From: Uranotaenia lowii
Lineage: Eukaryota; Arthropoda; Insecta; Diptera; Culicidae
NCBI RefSeq assembly: GCF_029784155.1
Contig: NC_073692.1
Coordinates: forward strand, 435,465,228 to 435,529,227
Direction of reading: 5' to 3'
DNA length: 64,000 nucleotides
How positions within the stretch are numbered: position 1 is the first letter of the stretch; each line of letters opens with the position of its first letter. Of this stretch, positions 1 through 13,355 are shown one piece after another. Both the position numbers and the translations under genes were made by a program. Under the pieces are notes generated by a model. The model had not been told where the DNA came from. It did no database searches and worked only from the letters and a program-made list of their open reading frames with translations.

Positions 1-3000
1 ATTTTTTAAATTTTCAACAAAAAATCTGCATACTGAATTTTAACACCCTATAACTCGCCTCTGACCCTAGTTCTGGTAGTGCCACCTATACTGGGTTGTT
101 CGGGACAGTCTCTAAAACACTCCTGATATAGTGGCTACGAGTTTATATCGAGGTTTTTGAACAACATTTTTCAAACATTGAAATTGCAATTTTTTTTTAT
201 TTTCAACAAAAAATCTGCATACTGAACTTTGAAACCCTATAACTCGCCTCTGACCCTAGTTCTGGTAGTGCCACCTATATTGGGTTGTTCGGGACAGTCT
301 CTAGAACACTCCTGATATAGTGGCTACGAGTTTATATCGAGGTTTTTGAACAACATTTTTCAAACATTGAAATTGCATTTTTTTTTATTTTCAACAAAAA
401 ATCTGCATACTGAACTTTGAAACCCTATAACTCGCCTCTGACCCTAGTTCTGGTAGTGCCACCTATACTGGGTTGTTCGGGACAGTCTCTAGAACACTCC
501 TGATATAGTGGCTACGAGTTTATATCGAGGTTTTTGAACAACATTTTTCAAACATTGAAATTGCATTTTTTTTTTATTTTCAACAAAAAATCTGCATACT
601 GAACTTTAACACCCTATAACTCGCCTCTGACCCTAGTTCTGGTAGTGCCACCTATACTGGGTTGTTCGGAACAGTCTCTAGAACACTCCTGATATAGTGG
701 CTACGAGTTTATATCGAGGTTTTTGAACAACATTTTTCAAACATTGAAATTGCAATTTTTTTTTATTTTCAACAAAAAATCTGCATACTGAACTTTGAAA
801 CCCTATAACTCGCCTCTGACCCTAGTTCTGGTAATGCCACCTATATTGGGTTGTTCGGGACAGTCTCTAGAACACTCCTGATATAGTGGCTACGAGTTTA
901 TATCGAGGTTTTTGAACAACATTTTTCAAACATTGAAATTGCATTTTTTTTTATTTTCAACAAAAAATCTGCATACTGAACTTTGAAACCCTATAACTCG
1001 CCTCTGACCCTAGTTCTGGTAGTGCCACCTATACTGGGTTGTTCGGGACAGTCTCTAGAACACTCCTGATATAGTGGCTACGAGTTTATATCGAGGTTTT
1101 TGAACAACATTTTTCAAACATTGAAATTGCATTTTTTTGTATTTTCCACAAAAAATCTGCATACTGAACTTTGAAACCCTATAACTCGCCTCTGACCCTA
1201 GTTCTGGTAGTGCCACCTATACTGGGTTGTTCGGAACAGTCTCTAGAACACTCCTGATATAGTGGCTACGAGTTTATATCGAGGTTTTTGAACAACATTT
1301 TTCAAACATTGAAATTGCAATTTTTTAAATTTTCAACAAAAAATCTGCATACTGAACTTTAACACCCTATAACTCGCCTCTGACCCTAGTTCTGGTAGTG
1401 CCACCTATACTGGGTTGTTCGGGACAGTCTCTAAAACACTCCTGATATAGTGGCTACGAGTTTATATCGAGGTTTTTGAACAACATTTTTCAAACATTGA
1501 AATTGCAATTTTTTTTTATTTTCAACAAAAAATCTGCATACTGAACTTTAACACCCTATAACTCGCCTCTGACCCTAGTTCTGGTAGTGCCACCTATACT
1601 GGGTTGTTTGAGACAGTCTCTAGAACACTCCTGATATAGTGGCTACGAGTTTATATCGAGGTTTTTGAACAACATTTTTCAAACATTGAAACTGCATTTT
1701 TTTTTATTTTCAACAAAAAATCTGCATACTGAACTTTGAAACCCTATAACTCGCCTCTGACCCTAGTTCTGGTAGTGCCACCTATACTGGGTTGTTTGGG
1801 ACAGTCTCTGGAACACTCCTGATATAGTGGCTACGAGTTTATATCGAGGTTTTTGAACAACATTTTTCAAACATTGAAATTGCATTTTTTTAAATTTTCA
1901 ACAAAAAATCTGCATACTGAACTTTAACACCCTATAACTCGCCTCTGACCCTAGTTCTGGTAGTGCCACCTATATTGGGTTGTTCGGGACAGTCTCTAGA
2001 ACACTCCTGATATAGTGGCTACGAGTTTATATCGAGGTTTTTGAACAACATTTTTCAAACATTGAAATTGCATTTTTTTTAATTTTCAACAAAAAATCTG
2101 CATACTGAACTTTGAAACCCTATAACTCGCCTCTGACCCTAGTTCTGGTAATGCCACCTATATTGGGTTGTTCGGGACAGTCTCTAGAACACTCCTGATA
2201 TAGTGGCTACGAGTTTATATCGAGGTTTTTGAACAACATTTTTCAAACATTGAAATTGCATTTTTTTTTATTTTCAACAAAAAATCTGCATACTGAACTT
2301 TGAAACCCTATAACTCGCCTCTGACCCTAGTTCTGGTAGTGCCACCTATACTGGGTTGTTCGGGACAGTCTCTAGAACACTCCTGATATAGTGGCTACGA
2401 GTTTATATCGAGGTTTTTGAACAACATTTTTCAAACATTGAAATTGCATTTTTTTGTATTTTCCACAAAAAATCTGCATACTGAACTTTGAAACCCTATA
2501 ACTCGCCTCTGACCCTAGTTCTGGTAGTGCCACCTATACTGGGTTGTTTGGAACAGTCTCTAGAACACTCCTGATATAGTGGCTACGAGTTTATATCGAG
2601 GTTTTTGAACAACATTTTTCAAACATTGAAATTGCATTTTTTTTAATTTTCAACAAAAAATCTGCATACTGAACTTTGAAACCCTATAACTCGCCTCTGA
2701 CCCTAGTTCTGGTAGTGCCACCTATACTGGGTTGTTCGGGACAGTCTCTAGAACACTCCTGATATAGTGGCTACGAGTTTTTATCGAGGTTTTTGAACAA
2801 CATTTTTCAAACATTGAAATTGCATTTTTTTTTATTTTCAACAAAAAATCTGCATACTGAACTTTAACACCCTATAACTCGCCTCTGACCCTAGTTCTGG
2901 TAGTGCCACCTATATTGGGTTGTTCGGGACAGTCTCTAGAACACTCCTGATATAGTGGCTACGAGTTTATATCGAGGTTTTTGAACAACATTTTTCAAAC

Positions 3001-6000
3001 ATTGAAACTGCATTTTTTTTTATTTTCAACAAAAAATCTGCATACTGAACTTTGAAACCCTATAACTCGCCTCTGACCCTGGTTCTGGTAGTGCCACCTA
3101 TACTGGGTTGTTTGGGACAGTCTCTGGAACACTCCTGATATAGTGGCTACGAGTTTATATCGAGGTTTTTGAACAACATTTTTCAAACATTGAAATTGCA
3201 TTTTTTTAAATTTTCAACAAAAAATCTGCATACTGAACTTTAACACCCTATAACTCGCCTCTGACCCTAGTTCTGGTAGTGCCACCTATATTGGGTTGTT
3301 CGGGACAGTCTCTAGAACACTCCTGATATAGTGGCTACGAGTTTATATCGAGGTTTTTGAACAACATTTATCAAACATTGAAATTGCATTTTTTTTAATT
3401 TTCAACAAAAAATCTGCATACTGAACTTTGAAACCCTATAACTCGCCTCTGACCCTAGTTCTGGTAGTGCCACCTATACTGGGTTGTTCGGGACAGTCTC
3501 TAGAACACTCCTGATATAGTGGCTACGAGTTTATATCGAGGTTTTTGAACAACATTTTTCAAACATTGAAATTGCATTTTTTTTTATTTTCAACAAAAAA
3601 TCTGCATACTGAACTTTAACACCCTATAACTCGCCTCTGACCCTAGTTCTGATAGTGCCACCTATACTGGGTTGTTCGGGACAGTCTCTAGAACACTCCT
3701 GATATAGTGGCTACGAGTTTATATCGAGGTTTTTGAACAACATTTTTCAAACATTGAAATTGCATTTTATTCTGCATACTGAACTTTGAAACCCTATAAC
3801 TCGCCTCTGACCCTAGTTCTGGTAGTGCCACCTATACTGGGTTGTTCGGGACAGTCTCTAGAACACTCCTGATATAGTGGCTACGAGTTTATATCGAGGT
3901 TTTTGAACAACATTTTTCAAACATTGAAATTGCAATTTTTTAAATTTTCAACAAAAAATCTGCATACTGAACTTTAACACCCTATAACTCGCCTCTGACC
4001 CTAGTTCTGGTAGTGCCACCTATACTGGGTTGTTCGGGACAGTCTCTAGAACACTCCTGATATAGTGGCTACGAGTTTATATCGAGGTTTTTGAACAACA
4101 TTTTTCAAATATTGAAATTGCATTTTTTTTTATTTTCAACAAAAAATCTGCATACTGAACTTTGAAACCCTATAACTCGCCTCTGACCCTAGTTTTGGTA
4201 GTGCCACCTATACTGGGTTGTTCGGAACAGTCTCTAGAACACTCCTGATATAGTGGCTACGAGTTTATATCGAGGTTTTTGAACAACATTTTTCAAACAT
4301 TGAAATTGCATTTTTTTTTATTTTCAACAAAAAATCTGCATACTGAACTTTAACACCCTATAACTCGCCTCTGACCCTAGTTCTGGTAGTGCCACCTATA
4401 CTGGTTATTTGGGACAGTCTCTAGAACACTCCTGATATAGTGGCTACGAGTTTATATCGAGGTTTTTGAACAACATTTTTCAAACATTGAAATTGCATTT
4501 TTTTTAATTTTCAACAAAAAATCTGCATACTGAACTTTGAAACCCTATAACTCGCCTCTGACCCTAGTTCTGGTAGTGCCACCTATACTGGGTTGTTCGG
4601 GACAGTCTCTAGAACACTCCTGATATAGTGGCTACGAGTTTATATCGAGGTTTTTGAACAACATTTTTCAAACATTGAAATTGCATTTTTTTTTATTTTC
4701 AACAAAAAATCTGCATACTGAACTTTAACACCCTATAACTCGCCTCTGACCCTAGTTCTGGTAGTGCCACCTATACTGGGTTGTTCGGAACAGTCTCTAG
4801 AACACTCCTGATATAGTGGCTACGAGTTTATATCGAGGTTTTTGAACAACAATTTTCAAACATTGAAATTGCATTTTTTTTATTTTCAACAAAAAATCTG
4901 CATACTGAACTTTGAAACCCTATAACTCGCCTCTGATCCTAGTTCTGGTAGTGCCACCTATACTGGGTTGTTCGGAACAGTCTCTAGAACACTCCTGATA
5001 TAGTGGCTACGAGTTTATATCGAGGTTTTTGAACAACATTTTTCAAACATTGAAATTGCAATTTTTTAAATTTTCAACAAAAAATCTGCATACTGAACTT
5101 TAACACCCTATAACTCGCCTCTGACTCTAGTTCTGGTAGTGCCACCTATATTGGGTTGTTCGGGACAGTCTCTAGAACACTCCTGATATAGTGGCTACGA
5201 GTTTATATCGAGGTTTTTGAACAACATTTTTCAAACATTGAAATTGCATTTTTTTTTATTTTCAACAAAAAATCTGCATACTGAACTTTGAAACCCTATA
5301 ACTCGCCTCTGACCCTAGTTCTGGTAGTGCCACCTATACTGGGTTGTTCGGGACAGTCTCTAGAACACTCCTGATATAGTGGCTACGAGTTTATATCGAG
5401 GTTTTCGAACAACATTTTTCAAACATTGAAATTGCATTTTTTTTTATTTTCAACAAAAAATCTGCATACTGAACTTTGAAACCCTATAACTCGCCTCTGA
5501 CCCTAGCACTGGTAGTGCCACCTATACTGGGTTGTTCGAGACAGTCTCTAGAACACTCCTGATATAGTGGCTACGAGTTTATATCGAGGTTTCTGAACAA
5601 CATTTTTCAAACATTGAAATTGCATTTTTTTTTATTTTCAACAAAAAATCTGCATACTGAACTTTGAAACCCTATAACTCGCCTCTGACCCTAGTTCTGG
5701 TAGTGCCACCTATACTGGGTTGTTCGGGACAGTCTCTAGAACACTCCTGATATAGTGGCTACGAGTTTATATCGAGGTTTTTGAACAACATTTTTCAAAC
5801 ATTGAAATTGCATTTTTTTTATTTTCAACAAAAAATCTGCATACTGAACTTTGAAACCCTATAACTCGCCTCTGACCCTAGTTCTGGTAGTGCCACCTAT
5901 ATTGGGTTGTTCGGAACAGTCTCTAGAACACTCCTGATATAGTGGCTACGAGTTTATATCGAGGTTTTTGAACAACATTTTTCAAACATTGAAATTGCAT

Positions 6001-6837
6001 TTTTTTTAATTTTCAACAAAAAATCTGCATACTGAACTTTAACACCCTATAACTCGCCTCTGACCCTAGTTCTGGTAGTGCCACCTATATTGGGTTGTTC
6101 GGGACAGTCTCTAGAACACTCCTGATATAGTGGCTACGAGTTTATATCGAGGTTTTTGAACAACATTTTTCAAACATTGAAATTGCATTTTTTTTATTTT
6201 CAACAAAAAATCTGCATACTGAACTTTGAAACCCTATAACTCGCCTCTGACCCTAGTTCTGGTAGTGCCACCTATACTGGGTTGTTCGGGACAGTCTCTA
6301 GAACACTCCTGATATAGTGGCTACGAGTTTATATCGAGGTTTTTGAACAACATTTTTCAAACATTGAAATTGCATTTTTTTTATTTTCAACAAAAAATCT
6401 GCATACTGAACTTTGAAACCCTATAACTCGCCTCTGACCCTAGTTCTGGTAGTGCCACCTATATTGGGTTGTTCGGAACAGTCTCTAGAACACTCCTGAT
6501 ATAGTGGCTACGAGTTTATATCGAGGTTTTTGAACAACATTTTTCAAACATTGAAATTGCATTTTTTTTAATTTTCAACAAAAAATCTGCATACTGAACT
6601 TTAACACCCTATAACTCGTCTCTGACCCTAGTTCTGGTAGTGCCACCTATACTGGATTGTTTGGGACAGTCTCTAGAACACTCCTGATATAGTGGCTACG
6701 AGTTTATATCGAGGTTTTTGAACAACATTTTTCAAACATTGAAATTGCATTTTTTTTAATTTTCAACAAAAAATCTGCATACTGAACTTTGAAACCCTAT
6801 AACTCGCCTCTGACCCTAGTTCTGGTAGTGCCACCTA
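1..6837 (+). repeat. Satellite array 1, ~188-bp monomer, about 36 copies
   Basis: Head-to-tail monomers of about 188 bp fill the whole interval. Each has a constant core (for example CTGGGTTGTTCGGGACAGTC and GATATAGTGGCTACGAG) and a variable A/T tract before TTTTCAACAAAAAATCTGC. Diagnostic variants recur about 1,316-1,319 bp apart, which is seven monomers: a GTATTTTCCAC variant at 1139 and 2456, GTAATGCC at 831 and 2148, CTCTGGAAC at 1806 and 3122, and TCTAAAACAC at 111 and 1430. This indicates a 7-monomer higher-order repeat in at least the first half. The array enters from beyond the window and its right end is lost in the N gap. Short open frames inside it only reflect the monomer sequence. 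Confidence 0.97.
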
Positions 6838-7337
6838 NNNNNNNNNNNNNNNNNNNNNNNNNNNNNNNNNNNNNNNNNNNNNNNNNNNNNNNNNNNNNNN
6901 NNNNNNNNNNNNNNNNNNNNNNNNNNNNNNNNNNNNNNNNNNNNNNNNNNNNNNNNNNNNNNNNNNNNNNNNNNNNNNNNNNNNNNNNNNNNNNNNNNNN
7001 NNNNNNNNNNNNNNNNNNNNNNNNNNNNNNNNNNNNNNNNNNNNNNNNNNNNNNNNNNNNNNNNNNNNNNNNNNNNNNNNNNNNNNNNNNNNNNNNNNNN
7101 NNNNNNNNNNNNNNNNNNNNNNNNNNNNNNNNNNNNNNNNNNNNNNNNNNNNNNNNNNNNNNNNNNNNNNNNNNNNNNNNNNNNNNNNNNNNNNNNNNNN
7201 NNNNNNNNNNNNNNNNNNNNNNNNNNNNNNNNNNNNNNNNNNNNNNNNNNNNNNNNNNNNNNNNNNNNNNNNNNNNNNNNNNNNNNNNNNNNNNNNNNNN
7301 NNNNNNNNNNNNNNNNNNNNNNNNNNNNNNNNNNNNN
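6838..7337. other. Assembly gap of exactly 500 N
   Basis: A run of 500 N, a round number typical of a scaffolding placeholder. It begins inside a satellite monomer, so the true array end and the real distance to the next sequence are unknown. Confidence 0.99.
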
Positions 7338-7495
7338 GTCACAGGATTCTCTAATCGAGCTAGTCTAGTCATTGAAATACGAACTGTTGACGAGAACGCA
7401 AGACGCTGACTCCGGATGACCGAAAGAAGAGGTCTTCTTTTTCGGCACTATGCGTCGGGCAATCGGCGCTGTTATCTGAACAGTGCAATGTTGAT
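7338..7495 (+). pseudogene. Relic of an RTE-like retrotransposon 3' end
   Basis: The segment reads EIRTVDEN near 7370-7400. It then runs through GACGCTGACTCCGGATGACC and a CTATGCGTCGGGCAATCGGC stretch. The same order of motifs occurs at 33620-33697 plus 37232-37285, where the C-terminal end of a non-LTR reverse transcriptase protein is recognisable. Here the frame is broken by stops soon after the motif and the sequence is diverged. It is cut on the left by the N gap, so the upstream extent is unknown. Non-functional. Confidence 0.6.
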
Positions 7496-7779
7496 TTGAA
7501 ACTACCTGTGCAACTGGCAACCTGGAGCGGACGTAATGCCGGGTGTAAATGCTTGTGTCAAGTTAGGAACAAAACGTTTTCATAGCTAGGAACAAAACAT
7601 TTCAACCACTGCTAGTCAGTTTTGAAACATTTTACAAGACTAGCGCCATCTATGATTCGCTAGAAAAAGCTCTGCTATAAAGTTTTTAAACTTTATTTGG
7701 AACCGACTTATACGTTTCTGTTATTGTTATTGGATAGAATTTTTATTAAACATAACTAATGAACTGAAGAAATACTTCT
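7496..7779. other. Non-coding stretch, nothing recognised
   Basis: Unique-looking AT-rich sequence between the retrotransposon relic and the transposon end at 7780. No open frame, RNA gene or terminal repeat was seen. It contains a local repeated phrase (TAGGAACAAAAC at about 7564 and 7587). Confidence 0.5.
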
Positions 7780-7855
7780 GGGGCCCTTCAGATACCACGC
7801 GGACAGAAAAATGAGATTTTTGACCCTCTCGTCTCCTACCGTAGACAAGCGAAGA
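7780..7855 (+). mobile_element. Terminal fragment of a GGGGCC-type MITE
   Basis: GGGGCCCTTCAGATACCAC followed by GGACAGAAAAATGAGATTTT matches the terminus of the complete element at 37944-38453, read on its minus strand from the right end. Only about 75 bp remain. The sequence then passes directly into inverted satellite, so the element was cut by, or lies at, the satellite junction. Confidence 0.6.
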
Positions 7856-8546
7856 CAATTTTTTTCAACAAAAAAATCAATTTCAATGTTTGAAAAATGT
7901 TGTTCAAAAACCTCGATATAAACTCGTAGCCACTATATCAGGAGTGTTCTAGAGACTGTCCCAAACAACCCCGTATAGGTGGCTCTACCAGAACTAGGGT
8001 CAGAGGCGAGTTATAGGGTTTCAAAGTTCAGTATGCGGAATTTTTTTGAAAATAAAAAAAAAGGCAATTTCAATGTTTGAAAAATGTTGTTCAAAAACCT
8101 CGATATAAACTCGTAGCCACTATATCAGGAGTGTTCTAGAGACTGTCTCGAACAACCCAGTATAGGTGGCACTACCAGAACTAGGGTCAGAGGCGAGTTA
8201 TAGGGTTTCAAAGTTCAGTATGCAGAATTTTTTGTTGAAAATAAAAAAAAATGCAATTTCAATGTTTGAAAAATGTTGTTCAAAAACCTCGATATAAACT
8301 CGTAGCCACTATATCAGGAGTGTTCTAGAGACTGTCCCGAACAACCCAGTATAGGTGGCACTACCAGAACTAGGGTCAGAGGCGAGTTATAGGGTTTCAA
8401 AGTTCAGTATGCAGATTTTTTGTTGAAAATAAAAAAAAATGCAATTTCAATGTTTGAAAAATGTTGTTCTAAAACCTCGATATAAACTCGTAGCCACTAT
8501 ATCAGGAGTGTTCTAGAGACTGTCCCAAACAACCCAGTATAGGTAA
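7856..8546 (-). repeat. Satellite array 2, left segment (inverted)
   Basis: About 3.7 monomers of the same ~188-bp satellite on the opposite strand to array 1 (the plus strand reads CCTCGATATAAACTCGTAGC). It ends in GGTAA at 8542-8546, which is the left copy of the target duplication of the LTR element that splits the array. Confidence 0.95.
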
Positions 8547-8973
8547 TGTCGTGACTGATGCACATTATATTCAAAAACCGCACTTTTCAAATCTATAGAC
8601 TCGACTGTTCTTTCCTTTTTATCTCATTTAATCACTACTGACGAGACAAATGATCTGCGCTTCTTAACAATCCTTTACTAACTGACTTTGACTTTTTATC
8701 TAGACCGATCTCAAAGCATTTACTCTCCAAGAAATTCCCTATCACAAACACACATTCATCTCAACTGTAGCGTTCTTTTTACTCAGGTTCTCTTTTACTC
8801 TCGACATTCATTTCTCTCGTTCAACGTCATAGTTGCCAGTCACACTTTTTAGATTCGAGTTTTTTTTTTTGCTGGATTTATGATTAATTATCATTTTTGT
8901 TAAATCGGTTCTTTTTCATAAGTACATAATCAGTATTATCATCATAACTGTCTTACTATCAATATTCTCTACA
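8547..8973 (-). repeat. LTR, left copy (3' LTR in the inferred minus orientation)
   Basis: 427 bp, TG...CA termini (TGT...ACA), equal to 14307-14732 except for one extra T near 8868. On the minus strand it contains TATA-like GATAAAAAG stretches, which could serve as promoter sequence, and several GAGTAAA words similar to the internal repeats. Confidence 0.92.
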
Positions 8974-11900
8974 TTCGCCTCCACCTGTACTCCTACTAGT
9001 CATTTCCTTAAATAAAATTGTTAACTATTCCATGAAGTGCTATAATGTGGTGTTTGTAAATTGAAAAAAACATGTGTTAATGTACTTTTTTTTTAATATG
9101 CCATAAAACCGATACATTACTCCCTATTTTTTTCTTTTAGCTTTTTTTTTACACAGTTGAACTTTTTCATTGCTCTCCTAACACTGTTAATCCATTACTC
9201 TACAATATGATCTTTATTATGAAATCTCTTCTTTTCAATAATTGCTCTTACCCCTTCACTGTACATTTTTGGTTATTTACTTTTCAATGACTTCTTTTGT
9301 ACTTTACTCTTAGATGTTGACTTTTTATTCTTCTCATCTACTATCTTTCTTCATTGAATTTTCCACTGTTCACTTTTTACTAATTCGTTACTTTGCCTTC
9401 TTCATCATTTAATCTTTAGTCTAGAATATCATTTTTCATTGCTGTAATACTCTTTATATGCTCATTGCTTATATTAGTTTTTACTTTCAATTCTTTACAA
9501 ATTTTTTTCAACTTTTTAGTCTTTCTCACTACTCTTAACTCTTTTCCTTCTTCTTTCACTCTTTATTTTTATCTCTTCCGTATTTACTGTAAACTCTTTA
9601 TCCTTCCTTTCCTACTGTCAACAATTAAATACAGTACTCGTTCTTTATATTTTTTTTCTTAACTCTTTACGCTTCATTCTTTACTCTCTACTCTCTAAAC
9701 TTCATTTTATTCTTCACTTTTTTTTTAAGTGAAACTTTTTTACTTTCTACTCTTTACTTTTGAAACTTGACCCTTCAATATTTTTAATCAATATTTGATC
9801 TTTTGACTCTTTACTCTTCACTGTTAAAACTTAACTACTCTTTTCATCCTACTTTTCACTCTCTACTTTTAACTCCTTAATATTTATTCTTTGCTCTTTT
9901 TTCATTTTTATTAATATCTCTTTCCTTCGAACATTAACTCTTCCATTTCTACCCTCTGCTTTTTACTCTGAACTCCTAACTCTTTATTCTTTATGTTTTA
10001 TTTTCAACTCTTTATTCTTGACTCTTGGAGTTTAACTCTTTATTATTCATTGTTTACTCTTTTCTTTAGACTTTACTCTTTTTTTTTACTATTACACTTT
10101 TCATTTTACCCTTTACTTTCTACTCTTTACTCTGAACTCTTGGATCTTTACTCTTCATTCTTTGCTTTCAACTTTTTTTTCTTTGCCCTAAACTGTGGAA
10201 ATTTAACTCTTTCATATATCTTTTATACGCATGAGTCATGACTCTTCAATCTCAACTCTGAACTGTTTACTTTTTAGTTTTTACATATTACTTTTTTCTG
10301 TTTAAATTTTACTCTTTACGATTAACTTTTTACTCTTTTCTTTTCAAAGTAAAATTTTTACTACAAGCTTAACCTTTTTCTCTTTACTCTTTACTCATTA
10401 TTCACCTATTATACCCACTCATTACACTCACTGCTCTTATCTCTGTCCTTTTTACTTTTACTCTTTATTATATTTTCCTCTCTTTTTTCTTACTCTTTAT
10501 TCTTTTACTGTAAACTCGTGAATCTTTTCTCTTTATTCCTACAACTCATTACCCATCTCTCTTTGCCTCGAACTCTCCATTCATTTCTTTTTATTCCGTA
10601 TTATATTACGCTTCACTTTTCTGTTTATTTTTTCTCTTTCGCCCTTAAATCTTTATTCTTCATTTTCTACACTCTAATTAATACTGTTATCTGTTTACTT
10701 GCCATTTTTCACTTGGTACTCTTGACTCTGTTCACTTTTCAGTCATTACATATAACTTTTTTTTTTATATTTTACTCTTCACTCTTCCATCTTAACAATT
10801 ATTTATTTACTCTTTACTCATTACCCTTTACTCTTTATCTTTAACTTTCCATGATTTTTTCTTCTTTCTGTTGAATATTTACCCTTTATTCTTAACTCTT
10901 AGATCTTTATTTAATATTCTTTACCCGTCACTTTCTACTCTCTACTTACTACTGCTTACTATTCAACTATTTACTTCTCATTCTTTACTATTTTCTTTGT
11001 ACGCTCAACTCTTTATGCTTTCAAGTGCTTATTTATTACTTTTAACTTTTTAAATTTTACTTTATACTTTTCACTTTTCAGCGTTTTCTCTTTAAGCTTC
11101 AATTTTTATTCTCAAATTATTAAGCTTTACTTTCAGTCTTTTCGCATAACTTTTAATTCATTACTCACTACTATTTTTTTGCCTTTTACACTCCATTCTT
11201 TACTCTTTATTTTCGCTTTGAACTTTTTTTCTGTTTATTTTTTATCTCTGTACTCATCAACTATTATTCTATTATTGTTTATTCTTCACTTTCTACACTC
11301 TACTTTTCAGTGTTTACTGTTTACTCTTAACATTTATTACTCTTTACTCTTTATTTCCAACTCGTCACTTTTTGATGTTTTATTTTTAGTTTTTACATTT
11401 TACGCTATACATTTTACTCTTTACATTTTACTCTTAATTGTTAACTCTTTACACTTAAAGCTTAACTCTCAACTCTTTAAGCATTTTTTTTTACTCTATT
11501 CTTTTGTTTTCATTATTCACTCAATAATCTTTTTTCTCTCCTTCTTCTCTCTTACTCTTTGCTTTTGGCATTGTTTACCACTTATTCTTTACTCTTCAAT
11601 CCTTATTCATTAATCTCAACGCTCTACACTTAACTTTTTTTTTTTGCATTCTTCTCTTTACTCTTGACTTTTTTTTGTGCTTTTCAAAATTTTACTTTAT
11701 ACTGATTTTTTTTTTACTCTCTACTTTTTACTGTTAACTTTCTATTATTTACTGTTTATTCGTCACTCTTTACTCCTTGCCTTGATTTTTGTGTCTTTAC
11801 ATTTTTTCTCTCCACTATTGACACTTCCGCTTAATTCTTTATTTGATTTTATCATCGAACTTGCTCTTGATTCTTTATATTTTTATTTCTTTTACTAATT

Positions 11901-13355
11901 TTTCTAAACCTTATTACTTAATTTATATCAAACATGGTCTTTGCTCCATTTATAATCTAATCTTCACTCTTTAATCCATACTCTTTTCATAATACTTTCC
12001 TCTCTCTACTCTTAACTCCTTAATATTTATTCTTTGCTCTTTCATTTTTATTAATATCATTAACTCTTCCATTTCTATTCTCTGCTTTTTACTCTGAACT
12101 CCTAACTCTTTATTCTTATTTCTTTATTCTTATTTGCAACTCTTTATTATTGACTCTTGCAGATTAACTCTTTATTATTCATTGTTTACTCTTTTCTTTA
12201 GACTTTACTCTTTTTTTATATATTACTCTTTACATTTTACCCTTTACAATCTTCTCTTTACTCTTCATTCTTTGCTTTCAACTTTTTTTTTTGCCTTAAA
12301 CTCTGGAAATTTAACACTTTCATATACTCTCGAATCTTTTATATTTACTCTTAACTGGTTAATTTTATTATTTATACTTTACCCTTTACTCTTCAGTTTC
12401 AACTTTTTATGATTTTTTTTTCTTCTTTCTCTTGAATATTTACTCTTTATTCTTTACTCTTAGATCTTTACTCAATATTCTTCACCCGTCACTTACTACT
12501 TTCTACTTATTACTGCTTACTATTCAACTATTTACTTTTCATCCATTACTATTTTCTTTGTAGGCTCAACTCTTTATGCTTTCAAGTCCTTAATTATTAC
12601 TTTTTACTCTTAAAATTTCACTTTATACTTTTAACTTATCACCTTTTTCTATCTAAGCTAAAATATTTATTTTCAAATTATCAAGCTTTACTTTCATTCT
12701 TTTCGCATAACTTTTAATTCATTACTCACTCTCACTACTATTTTCTTTTTGCCTCTTACCCTCCATTCTTTACTCTTTATTTTCGCTTTGAATTTTTTTT
12801 TCTGTTAATTGTTCATCTCTTCACTCATCAACTATTCTTCTATAATTGTTTATTCTTCACTTTCTTCACTCTACTTTTCAGTGTTTACTGTTCACTCTTT
12901 ACATTTTTTTTTAACTCTTTACTCTTTATCACCAATTCGTCAATTTTTTATGTTTAATTTTCAGTCTTTACATTTTACTCTATACATTTTACTCTTAATT
13001 ATAAACTCGTTACACTTACATCGTAACTATCAACGCTTTAAGTATTTTTTTACTCTTTATTCTTTTATTTTTCTTTTCATTATTCACTCAATACTCTTTT
13101 TTTTCTTCTCTCTCTTCTCTCTTACTCTTTACTTTTGACTTTGTTTACCACTTATTCTGTACTATTCAATCCTTATTCATTAGTTCCAACGCTCTACACT
13201 TAACTCTTTTATTTTTGCTTTCTACTCTTTACTCTTGACTTTTTTTCTTATGCCTTACTCTTCACTTTTCAAAATTTTACTTTATACTGATTTTTTTTTT
13301 TTTATCTCTACTTTTTACTGTGAACATTCTACTATTTACTGTTTATTCGTCACTC
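8974..13355. repeat. Pyrimidine-rich, G-depleted degenerate repeat interior of the LTR element
   Basis: About 4.4 kb made largely of degenerate CTCTTTACT/TTTACTCTT words on the plus strand, with very few G. Longer duplications are superimposed. 9838-10230 resembles 11985-12330, and 10841-11770 resembles 12400-13345 (for example both have TGAATATTTAC followed by CCCGTCAC, and both have TTATACTGATTTTTTTTT). So a unit of about 2 kb was duplicated and then partly deleted. Open frames here encode only F/L/S/Y-rich strings dictated by composition. No gene is supported. Confidence 0.9.

Noticed and set aside
2995..3201. 68-codon minus-strand frame in array 1, and similar 28060-28284 in array 2
   Set aside because: They lie wholly inside satellite monomers and arise where single-base variants remove a stop. 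Neighbouring monomers do not keep them open.
6789..7409. Frames of about 200 codons on both strands across 6789-7409
   Set aside because: Nearly all codons are N. The frames are artefacts of the gap.
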